Assembly: GCA_024138015.1 (NCBI GenBank)
Contig: JAMXBB010000010.1
Span: 14,211,323 to 14,275,322, forward strand
Reading direction: 5' to 3'
From: Lumnitzera littorea
Taxonomy: Eukaryota > Streptophyta > Magnoliopsida > Myrtales > Combretaceae
Length of the DNA stretch: 64,000 nt
Shown: in pieces, positions 12,630-24,480 of the stretch
Numbering within the stretch: position 1 is the stretch's first letter
Layout: every line of letters begins with the position of its first letter
Translations under genes and position numbers: made by a program
Notes under the pieces: model-generated
Told to the model about the DNA's origin: nothing
What the model saw: the letters and a program-made list of their open reading frames with translations, nothing else
The model's database searches: none

Positions 12630-12880
12630 ATGTTTTTATTCGGTTTGATTTAAATCCATATTTACTAATCTAGCGTGCACAACGAGCAGCAATCAAATAA
12701 AAAGATTCGTCTTTAAAAACTAAAAAATAAGAACAGGACTCATATAAATACTGATTCTTAGAGCAAACATTTTTTTTTTCCCCAAGAGAGCTCTCTTTTC
12801 ACCCCTCATTCTATCTCTTGTCTCGTTCTTTCTCTAGTTTACACCTAAGCACTACTACCAAGGGTTGTATAAAAAATGCA
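12630..12880 (+). pseudogene. Degraded copy of the UBP1 promoter, 5' UTR and start codon
   Basis: This segment aligns by eye with 28960-29240, directly upstream of the UBP1 gene. Shared parts come in the same order: GCAATCAAAT / ACAATCAAAT, TTTAAAAACTA / TCTAAAAACTA, a TATA region (CATATAAATACTGATTCT against TTATAAATACCAATTCT), CAAGAGAGCTCTCTT / CAGAGAGCTCTCTT, a CT-rich leader, TTTACACC(T)AAGC / TTTACAGCCCCAAGC, and finally AAAAATGCAG with the ATG at 12876 (29235 in the gene). After the start codon the copy no longer resembles UBP1 exon 1; within about 45 bp a gypsy gag fragment begins. Best read as a truncated duplicate of the 5' end of the gene. Confidence 0.65.
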
Positions 12881-12919
12881 GTGTATCATGCATGGTCTAA
12901 GAGTATGGAGGAATAATGG

Positions 12920-13400
12920 CAGGAGTCTTGAATAGGCTAACTATGACATTCCGCATCTTGTGAAATTGCAGCACTATGTGAAGTTAGAAGATTTAGTGTA
13001 CATAGCCATGGAAGTAAAGCGACAACTTTGGAGGAAAGGCAGTATAGGGTGAATAGGAAGGAGGAAAATAGGAATGTTCCTAAACCTGAGTCTCGGTTGC
13101 TTCTAAGAAATGAAGAGGTGTCCAATAAAGGCAATGGTATTAATCAAACTCCAACATATAACCATGATATTAAGTGCTTTTGTTATTTGGTTGTAAGGCA
13201 TTTAGCTTATTAGTGTTCAAATAAAGGAGGCAATATTATGCATGGTAATGGGGAGGTTGAGACATGCCACTAGGCAGCAACATTTATCATGACATGCCAC
13301 TACTAGAAGATAATAGTGATGGAGTGGAGTGTCTGGTTAAGGGGGAAGCTTTAGTCACTAGGCATACGTTGAATACGAAATACTTTGAAGGAAAACAATC
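12920..13400 (+). pseudogene. Ty3/gypsy gag fragment
   Basis: From 12954 the frame reads VKLQHYVKLEDLVYIAMEVK and then RQLWRKG, close to the central part of plant Ty3/gypsy gag proteins. A frameshift follows. Near 13170 the frame reads IKCFCYLVVRHLAY, stop, CSNKG, a decayed version of the gag zinc knuckle (C-x2-C-x4-H-x4-C) with the second cysteine and the histidine disturbed, and then GNGEVET, typical of the stretch after the knuckle. EGEALVTRH-like residues follow at about 13345. No LTR, protease or polymerase part is present here. It is a non-functional remnant. Confidence 0.6.
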
Positions 13401-14306
13401 AAATCAATTAAAAGCAAAATTTATACTAATTTAAGAGCAAGGATAGAATGGGTGATTCAAAAATCCCATTCACACAAGTTAAGGGTGAGTCACGAGAGTA
13501 GGCGCAATTACTAAAATAGTCTTGTTTAACAAATAAATAAGCGGGGGCATTTTAGTAAAACAATCATAAGAAATATCAAGAATGATATAATAAATTCATT
13601 AAATCAACCTTAGTATTCTTTCTCAACTAAAGGGCAGGGATAGTCAATTACTTTGACCTACCTAAATGCATAAGAAGGGACTTCAGCTCCTCTTCAGTTC
13701 CTCAATTAAATCAAGTGGAGAATTCAAGTAATTTAGGTCAAGAGATTTGGGAAATCAAGGAATAATTAAGCTTTTGGGGGATGTCTACACTTGTAAGCTC
13801 GATTTGAGAAAAGTGGGGTTTTCTTTAAATCTATGTATTCTAAGCTTAGATCTGAATTTCCTACTACCTATTGCAAGGAATATTGGAGATTTAATGAAGT
13901 TAGCAAGTTGAGGACCATTTGAGCTTAGAGAAGATTTAAAGCTCCAACCACGGTGGGTCTTTTTGAATTTATGGATAATTAAGTAGACCTAATAATCAAT
14001 TAGTGATTTTATTATTAAGAGAGTAAAGGATATTTGACTCTATATGCATTATACAATATAGTTCAATACTTTTTTCCATTTTTAATAACTGTTTTCCACG
14101 TTTGGTAATTTCACCTTAAGTGACTGCATTTTTATTTTTAATGTTTAGCAACTATCTCTCACGTTCCATAACTCCACCTTTAGTAATTGTCTTTCTTATT
14201 TTCATGTACACAATTCCCTCATTCTTCATTATTCTTCTCCATCTCTCTCTCTCTCTCTCTCTCCTATTTAGCTCTATATTTTTCTCCATCTCCAGTACCA
14301 AAATGA
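13401..14306. other. Intergenic stretch, no gene seen
   Basis: This is AT-rich, with a (TC)n tract at about 14239-14262. The 63-residue frame at 14120-14311 is hydrophobic and low in complexity, with no recognisable domain. Confidence 0.45.
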
Positions 14307-14819
14307 TGTAATACGTCTTTAATACTAGGTAGCAAAACTCTTATCATTTAGGGGCCTTTTGGTATAACAATTTGGAGTATATCGAAACTTTGAAGTTAAA
14401 CATCTTCGACTAGGTTAATCTCATAATGAGTAACCTCTTGTAAAGCTATTACATCAGGAGACAAAATCATGTGGTTTCTTACATGTGGTATCAAAACTGT
14501 CCACTAGCTAGAAGAGCGGAGTCTTTGCTCATGATGGTCCTAAACCTATGCACAAAAACTGACGAGAATCTAAGTTTAGTGAGGGAAGTAGATTTTAATA
14601 CCACTTAAGTAATAGGTGACAAAATTCTAATAATCAAGACCTTTTTAGTACAGTGCCTTAGAGTTTATCGAAACTTCGAAGTTAAGTATGGTCAATCTAA
14701 GTCGATATCACGATGGGTGAACTCCTAGAAAATTATTCATAAGGGGATAAACTCGTGTGATGTTCCACACTAAAATGAATAATACTTTGATGAGAGAAGT
14801 TCCCGATCGGGCTATTACA
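14307..14819 (+). mobile_element. Cassandra-like TRIM retrotransposon with 5S rRNA-like LTRs
   Basis: Two direct repeats (about 14307-14483 and from 14594) each contain a decayed 5S rRNA segment: ACTTTGAAGTTAAACAT and GAGTAACCTCTTG in the first, ACTTCGAAGTTAAGTATG and CGATGGGTGAACTCCTAG in the second. These correspond to the 5S internal promoter region (A box and C box). Between the repeats lie a primer-site-like TGGTATCAAAAC at 14486-14497 (compare the initiator-Met site TGGTATCAGAGC) and a purine tract GAGGGAAGTAGA at 14581-14592, with about 105 bp of non-coding DNA in between. This is the known layout of Cassandra elements. The second LTR ends at 14769 or, if the first LTR has a deletion, at about 14819. 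Confidence 0.65.
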
Positions 14820-17029
14820 ATCAACAATCACCATGTTTGTATGTGACCATTTTTTTTTTTAATTTTCCTTTCTTTTTAGGTCACCATCGAGAAATGTCCC
14901 AAACATTAACCATCCAATAAACAATAAGTGAATTTTTTTTTCTTTGGCTACATATGGCCGCGGTGATGTCAATTCTTTTGCTGGCATAAATTCCAATGTG
15001 AATGAATACAAACTCGTTCACCGGACAGTAGAGTAAACCTCAAATGATACCTGTACTGATTCTTTGGATCTATGTTCTAACCTAATCTTGTCCATAATGG
15101 CTACTTTTCGTTTATGTCATGAGGTACAAATTTATTGGGTACAAGAGTTGGTGGTTTATATCCTTTCTTAGATGGCTTTACATAAAATACCAAATCTCTC
15201 TCTCTCTAACCCCTTTTCAACTCAATACTCCAATAGGGTTTTGATAATAAGTTTTTGGTAATTAAAGTTTTGTTCTTTCCATGGGAGAATATGGTTACTA
15301 ATTCTTTATATGATACATGATTCCATTTTGTGAATTTTGGATGAAAAGTTGGAAACTTGTATGGTGAATTTATTTTTATCGCCATAGATCGTTTTGGGTG
15401 GTGGATGACTTTTTGTTGGTATGAATTATTTTTTAAGAACTTGGACTTTTGTGTTGCTTCATATTAATTTTCTATATGAATGATTGATAAAGTCAAGAAA
15501 CTCGTTAGCTTTGAAGTTGAAGTTGTGCTTTCTAATAAATGATTGGTTTGATTTCTTTTTTTTTAATTTATGATTGTAGATTCTACTGATGTAAAAATTT
15601 AGATTTAGAAGCAAAGCAAAATGGTCGTGTGCCTACAAATGTAAGTTTTTGCTTTGGAACTTATTGTCTTTCTCAATGTTAAACATATTTCTTTTTATTT
15701 TTTTCTTAATTTTCCTTCTTCTTTGGCTATTGCAATATGTTCATCTTGAATTTATATTTTCAGGTTTAATTTTATATAGTTGTTGGATTTAAGGTTGTAG
15801 GATTATGTTTATTTTATGTAATTAGTATTGTTATTTGATATTATTGCAATATGTTCATCCTTTTAGTTGATATGTATGTCTTCGAGTTTTCTGTTTAGGA
15901 GTAGATCGTGCAGTGGCCAAACTTAGTTATGGAGTAGATGAGTTGACTCGCTTTTTTTTAGCTTCTTCTTGAAAGTTGCATCTTTTAATTGAGAATAAGG
16001 AATTAATTTTCAAGAATTGATACTAAAATCCTCTTTCATTTTAAAGATCTGACTTTCAAAGGCATACATATCAACTAAAAGGAAGAGGAAATGAAAAGAG
16101 GTTATTTCTTTTAGCAGACATTTTTCAATTGCTAAATACACAATTTTCATCTTTCTTTATTCTATTTTATTATCTATCCATTAATATTGAGCTAACAACC
16201 CTTTTTTTGTCTTGCCTAACTAAGCCAGCAACCACTATTTGACTCGATTTTGATAAATTATACTTTCAAGACATTTTCATATAACCCATTTGTACTTCAA
16301 CAATTGTATCTCTTGTTTCTTCCAAAACCATAAAACTATCACTTTCCACATCCATAAAGGAGCCTAACTTTACAATCACTTTCTTTTCTACATCCTCATC
16401 TATGGAAAAACCTGCTTGCAATTAAAGAAAAGGAACATCAAAAACACATTAAGTGAATAAAGTATATGGTGCAGATGGATGTTGGTTATACACGAAAATG
16501 GACAACTTTTTAAGGTAATTATCTGCTCCTTCTTTATATGAATATTCTTTGATGGAAAATTTACTACTTTATTTTCTTTTGTTAAAGATTATTTAATCGT
16601 TGTATTTGCTGTTTGTTTTTGTCCTTTAGGTATTGTAAAATTTTCATTTCTTTAGTTGGTAAAGTAGAAAATTTCAATCATTGTTGTAATTTAGGTCCAT
16701 TAAGTGCTAAGTGCTTAGTCAGTTGAGGGTAGTTAAAGGGTTGTTTATTGTTGATTGTGGTTGGATCAACTGGAGAAGATGAAATCAAATGGGCTTCAAC
16801 TCCTTGAAGAAGGTTCAAATGGGCTTCAATTTGGGCAAGCTCCTTACTCCTTGTTGCTTGCAAAAAAAGCTCCCTATAGATATATCTACAAGGGTCATCC
16901 AGCGCTCAAATCAACAAGGAGGACAAGGAGATAGAGATTTAGGGTTTGTCAAACACAATTGATCCTCAGGAATGGTGCTCGAATGAAGAGGTGTTGAATA
17001 ATAAGAGGGATGTATACGAGGGTTTTGGG
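14820..17029. other. AT-rich intergenic stretch with a 21-bp inverted repeat
   Basis: No gene is supported. A perfect 21-bp inverted repeat lies at 15858-15878 and 16063-16083, separated by 184 bp. The phrase ATTGCAATATGTTCATC occurs twice in direct orientation, near 15730 and 15843. The frame at 16678-16863 (- strand) has no known domain. Confidence 0.45.
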
Positions 17030-17717
17030 ATTAGAAATTGAGAGAAAGTGATCCCTTTACCCGTTGGCCTCTTATGTTATTTATGGTGTAAGAAGGTATA
17101 ACTATCTAGACACATGTTGGCTCAAGACTCAACCACACTTGGCAATAGGCAGAAAATATGTGCTGTGAAGGTGATAAGGTAGTTTTGGGAGTTAGCCAGC
17201 CGTGACCATGTTGGTAAAGACGTCTGTAATATGAGGATCTAATACCTTTAGAGTATGTCGAGAATACTGGCCATACTATGAATGTCATGACGTAGTTAAT
17301 GAGCTAAGGTTGGATGCTGGCACTAGAGACAAAAAGGGGTAAGGAGATAAAAGAGAGGTGGCACGAACGCATCACGAGCGATGAGCTAGGCCCTAGAAAG
17401 AGCTTACAGAGGCAAGGAGCATCCTCGCCTGTTGTGCTTAGACTAGATAATAAAGTGACTCCTTGCATCCTTAGCTCAACCAAATTGTTGGTGGAGTCTT
17501 TGGATATAGGGCGAACCTTAAGGATGGTGCCTGGGGTGATCGTCTAAGTCTTTGAGATCAAGTGCTTAGAGGATGGATCCCCATGGGGCCTGGACATTAT
17601 AGAGACATCTAACTAGGTCGAAACACTTGAAAAAGGTAAGGAGTTTAATCCTTCAAATGTGAGGTCTTCAGAGATCTCTATTAGAGTTGGGCTTGGGACT
17701 AGGCCAAAATTGAGTAT
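17030..17717. other. GC-richer block, unassigned, possibly transposon-derived
   Basis: Base composition rises sharply compared with both sides. Frames of 60-77 residues occur (17106-17288 on -, 17314-17547 on +), but their translations match no family I recognise. The block abuts the probable LTR that starts at 17718, so it may belong to an older element into which that LTR inserted. Confidence 0.3.
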
Positions 17718-19109
17718 TGTTAGATATCTCCCATACATTTTAATAATAACAAAAAAGGGTTAAAAGCTAATGAATCTTTAAAAGTGCAAACTTACAAAAG
17801 GTTTTTCAAAAACTATATTTTCGCATATTTAAGTTACATTCAGAAACTTATTCAGAAGCTTCAAACTGTTTAAAAATAGACTATCCTAGAAAGTTTTCAG
17901 AAAGTATTATAGAAACTCTTATAAAAAGAATTCGTACAGCTCTTCAGAAGCTTATTCAAAGACTTCTAAGAAAAGAAGGCTGATACTCTTCAGAAGATAA
18001 GTCTGGAAACTTACATGGAATATTAATTTTAATCAGATTTAGATTATTCAAGACTTAGCTCTACTAGATTAAATGTATTAAGAAAATACATTCAATCCCG
18101 TTTCACTCAAGATGGAATCGTGATCCTTGGAGATTATTTTTAAGTGAAAATTTATTTAGATAAATCAAGATATACACAAGAATAGATAAGGATAAGGTTA
18201 AATTAGAGTTTCAAATTTTAAACATGAGGCTTATCCGAAAGTTACTAACAAAAGCAAATCTTTTTAAATTCAAATCAAAAACTTATTTGATGGTTACAGA
18301 TTAAAATTTATCCAATCTAAACAAATTAAGGAAAGTTGTTTTGAATTTCAAATTACCAAGATTCTTTCCAAAAATATCCAAGAAATTATCTTAAATAACT
18401 AACGGTTAAATAAAATATAATCTTCAAATTTTTAGCCATTGGAAAAAGTCAATATAAAAGGAAGAAGGATTCAATACGTTACGTAATACAACTCTGAAGA
18501 AAAATTATCGTTACACGAAAAATTCTTAATTAGTTTTTATCTTCTGAAAGAAAAGCTTCAGATTTCAGAAAGTTTTTCAGATACTTTTTCAGAGAGTTGT
18601 ACTGAATCAAAGTTCTACAACAAGTGTTATTTCTTTTAAGTGCAAAATTATTCGAGACTTATACTTTTGTTCGCACTTGTAATCCTTATACTATATTATA
18701 GAGAAAAGACAGTTTATACTCTATATATCTATATTAGCCTAAGTAATAAAGAGGCGAGATAGGTAGAATAGAGTGTTGTAAAGTATCGTGAAGTTAATAT
18801 GACAAGTGCTTATAATTTTTATGATTTGATTTAGTAGATCAAGTGGAATGATATTAGTGAAATAAATTGGGTCCCCAGTAGTAGAGGTGAAAAAGAGTAG
18901 TAGACAGAAGATAAAAGCTCTATAAAATATTTACTTGATATTTTTCTTTCCTATTTTTTTAATTTGTTTTATTAATTATTGTATATTTCATTAAATTATC
19001 ACCGTTCACCAGTTATTAAGAAAGGTAAATTTTATTTTATATTGAAAAAATTTTAAAAGTTTAAAGATATTAATTTATCCCTCTCTTGATATCTTATATG
19101 AAACCAACA
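17718..19109 (+). repeat. Probable solo LTR of a copia-type retrotransposon
   Basis: The block starts TGTTAGATATCTCCC and ends AAACCAACA, so it has the TG...CA ends of an LTR, about 1.39 kb long. The interior has many CAGAAG/CTTCAGAAG-type motifs (17840-18000, 18540-18600) that recall the long LTRs of SIRE-like copia elements. There is no second copy in the window and no internal coding region. The flanks AGTAT and TTTAT do not make a clean 5-bp duplication, so the ends may be off or decayed. Confidence 0.45.
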
Positions 19110-20913
19110 TTTATGTTTTGGGCTTTATATGGACATTAAAGGTGTAACACAACACCACTAATACTGACAAAGTTAGAGACAATAAAAAAAATATATAAAA
19201 TAAAACCAACAAAAACACCACTAAATTTGAGATTCGATGCAACAAAGCTGTTTCCTTTTTCCAGAAAACACACAAAGAGAAAAAAATAATAGAGAGAGAA
19301 AATATTGGAAAGATAAAAGAAGGAGACTAAAATTTTTTTGTTTTGATTTATCTTTGATATTTTTTTTTCTGTAACTTTGTTATGCAGAGAAGATGAAGAA
19401 GAATAATGGAGAAGAGAAAGCCGTTCTAGGGTTCTGCGCTTTTGATTGCTTTAGAGGCCTTATCAAATGAGGATGGAGTCGGAAATTTTCAATTATGTCA
19501 AATATTAGAAATGATCTCTTCTTCCTGTCTTTGTATTTGTTTTGAGCACATTTGGGATTTTTTTCTATATATTTTAATATCCGATTATCATCTTTTATAA
19601 GTAAAGACGGGTTCTGACATTTTCTCGATTTTTATGGCTTGGTAAATTCATGGGAAATTTTGGGTTTTTAAGTAGTTTGAATTTGATATTTTTGTGTGTG
19701 ACTTTATATTACTTATGTTGTTGTTTTTTTTTTTCCCCTTTTCTCGGGGCCCGCAATATGTTTTTATGAATTCTTCGACTTCCATTTGCATGACTTCCAG
19801 TGGAATATAGTGAACAATTGTAACTTTTTTTAATTATCAAATTTATAGTCACTATAGATATTATTTTGGCTGCAACAAGATTGGATCTGTCATGTAAGGA
19901 TGGTTTAGGAGATAGAATTTAGAAGGCAATTATTGTTTTGATGTGAACATACAATTAAGTGTATTTGAGACATTTTTTCCATCTTTTCCTTTATAAATTA
20001 TTGTATCAAGCAATAAGGAAATTCGTAAAAAGCAAGTATTTTTTTTTTAAATATTCACATATATTTACAATGTGTATTATTCTTTTAATGCATGTATAAT
20101 CTATTTATTTTTTTATTTGACTAGAATCCATGGTTTAATAAATTGAAAAGTAACATAAAATAAGTAGATTTCATTTTTTTAAAAAATCAGAATTTTTTAA
20201 GCGTATGAAGGTTTGCTAAATCTTTTGTATACTCTATTCTTCAATGAAATTAGACATGTATTAAAGAACAATATCTGTTCATAAAATTGCTCAACTAGAA
20301 AAAAGGAAAAGAAATATTTGTTCAATAGATAATATTTTTAAATTTGCACACATAAAATGGGTGCAGCATCAATTAGTGTTAAGATTAAAGAAAAAATTAT
20401 TTAAGTATGGGTATAATTGCCACTTATATATGGTGATGAATTGAAATTGAATTGATTTTTGAATGAGTTAAATTAATAGATCTTGAGAATTGAGATATGT
20501 GTAGATATGTATAGAATAATTATGAATGGAAGTTGATTTAAGTTTGAACTGAAGTTTGATTGATGAATACGAGTAAATGTGTGGCACTATTGCTAAGTAC
20601 AAGAAGTAGTATTTTGATTTGTTGTTTTCATGTGTTTATTTCTTAATATACATTATTAATATAGTTTAAAATTAAAGTAATTTAGCATATGTATGTATTA
20701 TGTCCCATTAACGTTAGTAATATAGGGGAAGTGGTTTCTAATCATTTATTTCTTAATTGATTTAATCGTTATGAATTTAGATGATTCAGTAATGTATGTG
20801 TCTAAGAGTTTAATTTAATTTAAAATTTGACATGATATGGATCTAAAGCTAAAATTTATAAGTTAATTTTTAGAAACTTCTTGGAAATGTGAATGTTATG
20901 AAGTTAAAGATTG
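19110..20913. other. AT-rich intergenic stretch with a possible short transcript start
   Basis: A TATA-like ATATATAAAATAAAA lies near 19190. About 200 bp downstream there is a 25-codon frame at 19393-19470 (starting MKKNNGEEKAVLGF). It has no homolog I recognise and could be chance. The rest is AT-rich without visible features up to the copia LTR. Confidence 0.3.
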
Positions 20914-21212
20914 TGTTACTTTAACTGAACTGTGTTTGTGTATGTGCGATGATGAAAGCAAATAGAAAGATATGGAAAGAATTTTTGTTGCAGCAGAAAT
21001 GAAGAGTGAAAGAATTAGGGTGAAAATGAATGTATTAAGTTAGCCTTTTTGTATACAAAGCTTATATATATAGTTTCTATGGTTAGTTGTTATGTAGAAT
21101 TAACAAAAAAAAAAAAAAAACTAACTTCTGCAACTGCACTAACTACCAACTAGTAACAACTACTAGAACAAACAGCTACTAACAACTACATTTAACAACT
21201 ATAACTATAACA
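20914..21212 (-). repeat. 3' LTR of the copia element
   Basis: This 299-bp LTR starts TGTTACTTTAACTGAAC and ends CTATAACTATAACA in + orientation. The short inverted ends TGTTA/TAACA are intact, and an A-run lies at about 21104-21120. The element's purine tract adjoins at 21213, which shows that this is the 3' LTR of a - strand element. Confidence 0.9.
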
Positions 21213-21489
21213 CTCCCTCTCAAGATGGAGAGTATATATTCAACACTCCCATCTTGGATAAACAAAATTGTTCTAGTTGTAGTCCCTTAGTGAATATGTC
21301 TACGAGCTACTGCTTGGAAGAAACATACAGCGAAAGTATGTAACCTTCAATGACTTTGTTATGAACAAAATGCAAATCCATTTCAATGTGCTTTGTTCGT
21401 TCATGGAAAATAGGATTTCTAGCAATATGTAAAGCCGACTGATTGTCACAAAATAGTTGTATCAGTAAGGTACAATTAATATGAAACTC

Positions 21490-24480
21490 TTTAAGAAGAG
21501 AAATTATCCAAAGTATTTCATAAGTAGTAGCAGCAAGAGCTCGATATTTTGATTTAGCTAAACTTCAAGCTACTGTCGTTTGTTTCTTGGATTTCCAATT
21601 CAACAAAGAACTACCCAAAAATACACAAAATCCAGTTATTGACAGCCATGGATTAGGGCACCCTCCCCATCACTGTCACTATATGCCCGCAACACAAAAT
21701 CATTAGCTAAAGAAAAACAAATGCCTTATCCAATAGTTCCTTTAACGTAGCGCAATACATGATCAGGTGCTAATTGGTGAGATTGCTTAGGACTAATAAA
21801 AAACTGACTAAGTAAATAAAATGAGTAAGCAATGTCTAGCCGTGTAATGCGCAAATACAAAAGTTTGCAAACTATTCTTCTATAGTGTGAAACATTAACT
21901 GTATCTATGTTGTCATTTCTAGGTAATTGACGATTGACCTCAATTGGAGTAGACAATGGCTTTACTCCAGTGAATCCAACGTTTGCTGGCAAGTCAAGAG
22001 CAAACTTTTGTTGTGAAAGAACTAATCCTTGCGATGATCATGCAAGCTTTAAGCTAATGAAATCTTAAGCACCCCAATACCTTAATTTCAAACTGTGTAT
22101 GCATAAAACTCTTGAACTAATCAATAAGAGAAAGATGCTTGCTAGCAACTGCTATGTCATCAACATAAACTAGAACAACCACTATATCATCACCCGAATC
22201 TTTTATAAATAGAGAATAGTCACAATATGATTGCTCGAAACCATGAGCTAAAAGTTATTGTGTGAGTTTAGCATTCCATTGTCTAGATACCTGTTTTAAA
22301 CCATAAAGAGACTTGTTAAGCTTACATACAAGTTTTTCTTACGAGGAATTCTGCATAGGAACATGAAGTCCTTAAGGAATCTCCATATACACTTCTTCAT
22401 TCAGATCACCATTGAGGAAAGCAATATATACATCCATTTGATGCATATGCCAATTGTATGCAGTTGCAAGACAAAAGAAAAGCCTCACCGTAACATGTTT
22501 TAATACTGAACTTAACATCTCAGTATAATCAAACCCTTCCTTTTGACTAAATCCTTTTGTTACAAGCCGTGCCTTATATCTTTTAATTGAACCATCTGCC
22601 TTAGTTTTAACCTTATATACCCACTTACACTTGACTGTGTTTTTGCCTTGTGGCAATGGTAGTATAGACTAAGTATTGTTAGTGATTAAGGCATCAATCT
22701 CTTCTTCCATTGCCTTACACCAAGAATCAAGTAACTTGGCTTGCTCATAACTACTAGGTTCACTATGTTGTGCAAGTTGAACATTAAAAGCACAAAAACT
22801 GGGTGATAAGGACTTATAAGAAAGAGATCGATGCAAAGGATGATCAGTTGATGAAACTGTTGCTATTGAATCTATTGAAGAAAGATTCAAATGATAATCC
22901 TATAAATAAGGACTCTTACATGGTCTAGTACTTCTTCTGAGTGTGTTAGGTTCAACACCACTAATTGTGTCCTACTAATCAACAGAAATTGGCTATACTG
23001 CTACATCATAAGGAAATAAAGAAAACACATGATCAATATTCAACACTATATCTTCTAAAGGTAGAGAAACTAGCAAGAAAGATGTTGCTGTTGCTGGTTA
23101 TGTCATCAGTCGAAAAGGAAAAATTTGTTCCAGGAACTTAATATCTCTAGAAATAAGAAATTGTTTTTCTATCAGATCATATACTTTATATCCTTTCACA
23201 TTTAGAGGATAGCCAACAAATACAGATGGATGGGCTCGAGAATCAAATTTAGACCTATCTCGAGCTAAAGTAGATACAAAACATAAAGAACCAAACACCC
23301 TTAAATGAGAATAAGATGGTATATACCTAAACAACAACTAAAAAGGAGTTCTTCCTTGTAAAACATTAGTAACAAGTCTATTAATCAGATGGACTACTGT
23401 TAATATAGCATACCCCTAAAAACATAAAGGCAAAGAGGCTTGTAACAATAATGCCTGAGCCATAGAGATTAGATGTTGATGCTTTTGCTCAAAAACACCA
23501 TTTTGTTGTGGTATCTCTACATAAGACGTCTAATTAACAATCCCATGATCAGCATAAAACTGAGACATAACAACTTCCTTACCATTATCACTACGTATGA
23601 TCTTAATATGTAAATCAAATTGTTTGGTCACCAATTGACAAAAACTTTGAACAATTACAAACACTTCACTCTTAAACTTCATCAAATATACCCAAGTCAT
23701 TCGAGTAAAATCATCCACTATAACAAGAAAATACTTATAGAATTCAATTGTTGAAACAGACAAAAAGGACCCCAAATGTCCATCTACGCCAATTCAAATG
23801 CAGCAGATGTATTTTGAACATGAACAGGAAAGACAACACACTTCTGTTTGGCCATTGGATAGATTAAGCAATCAAAAGAGGTACAATTAACACTATTATC
23901 CAACTAACTAATTTGTTTTAATTTTCCAAAAGATGGATATCCAAAACGAAAATGCCATACATCAAAAGTTTTAGGCATATGACTCACTATACTAGAGATA
24001 AAGCTATGACCAACAAGAGTACGATTCTGTTATACACTATCTACCACACCAAGCTCATGTTCAACCAAATACAGACCATTTTTAAAACGAGCTTGTCTAA
24101 TCTCCTTTTGACCAATACGATCCTGAATAAAAGCTAGTCGATTTGTAAAATAAACTGTACGGTTACTATTTTGAACCAATTTGTGAATGGAAATGAGGTT
24201 ATGTTTGAATGAAAGTAAAAATAGAACCCCATGAAGAACAAGACTTGGATTTAAAACAACTGTACCAATATGCGTCGCTTTTATTTATTGTCCATTAGGT
24301 AAGGACACAAATCTTTCATCAATTTCAGAATATGTTTGGAAAAGACTAACTATACTGACCAAGTGATTAGTAGCTCTCGAATCCAAAATCCAATGTATGG
24401 ATCCATTCTGTGAATAACAAGAAAAAAGATTAGCCATACTTGCCATATGGCTCATTGGCTGTATTATGTCTTGATTACCA
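21490..24480 (-). pseudogene. copia pol: protease, integrase, RT, RNase H (broken)
   Basis: The protease region near 24370-24420 reads HWILDSRATNHLVS, where the family has D-S-G-A: the catalytic glycine is an arginine. The integrase core (about 23900-23400) shows DIWGPF, RSDNGKE and QQNGVFEQKH, the D-D-E positions, and then the typical tail LRVFGSLCFVSTL (23098-23337). Reverse transcriptase at 22656-22130 has KCKWVYKVKTKADGSIKRYK, YKARLVTKGFSQ, QMDVYIAFLNGDL and, after stops, VYVDDI with its catalytic aspartates. RNase H follows (RLDIAYSFYLLSQF, then VLRYVKGTIG at 21992-21726). All parts are split by stops and frameshifts. Confidence 0.85.

Noticed and set aside
14370..14745. Possibility of real 5S rRNA genes
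   Set aside because: Both copies are much decayed and only part of the 5S length is similar. LTR features around them explain the sequence better.
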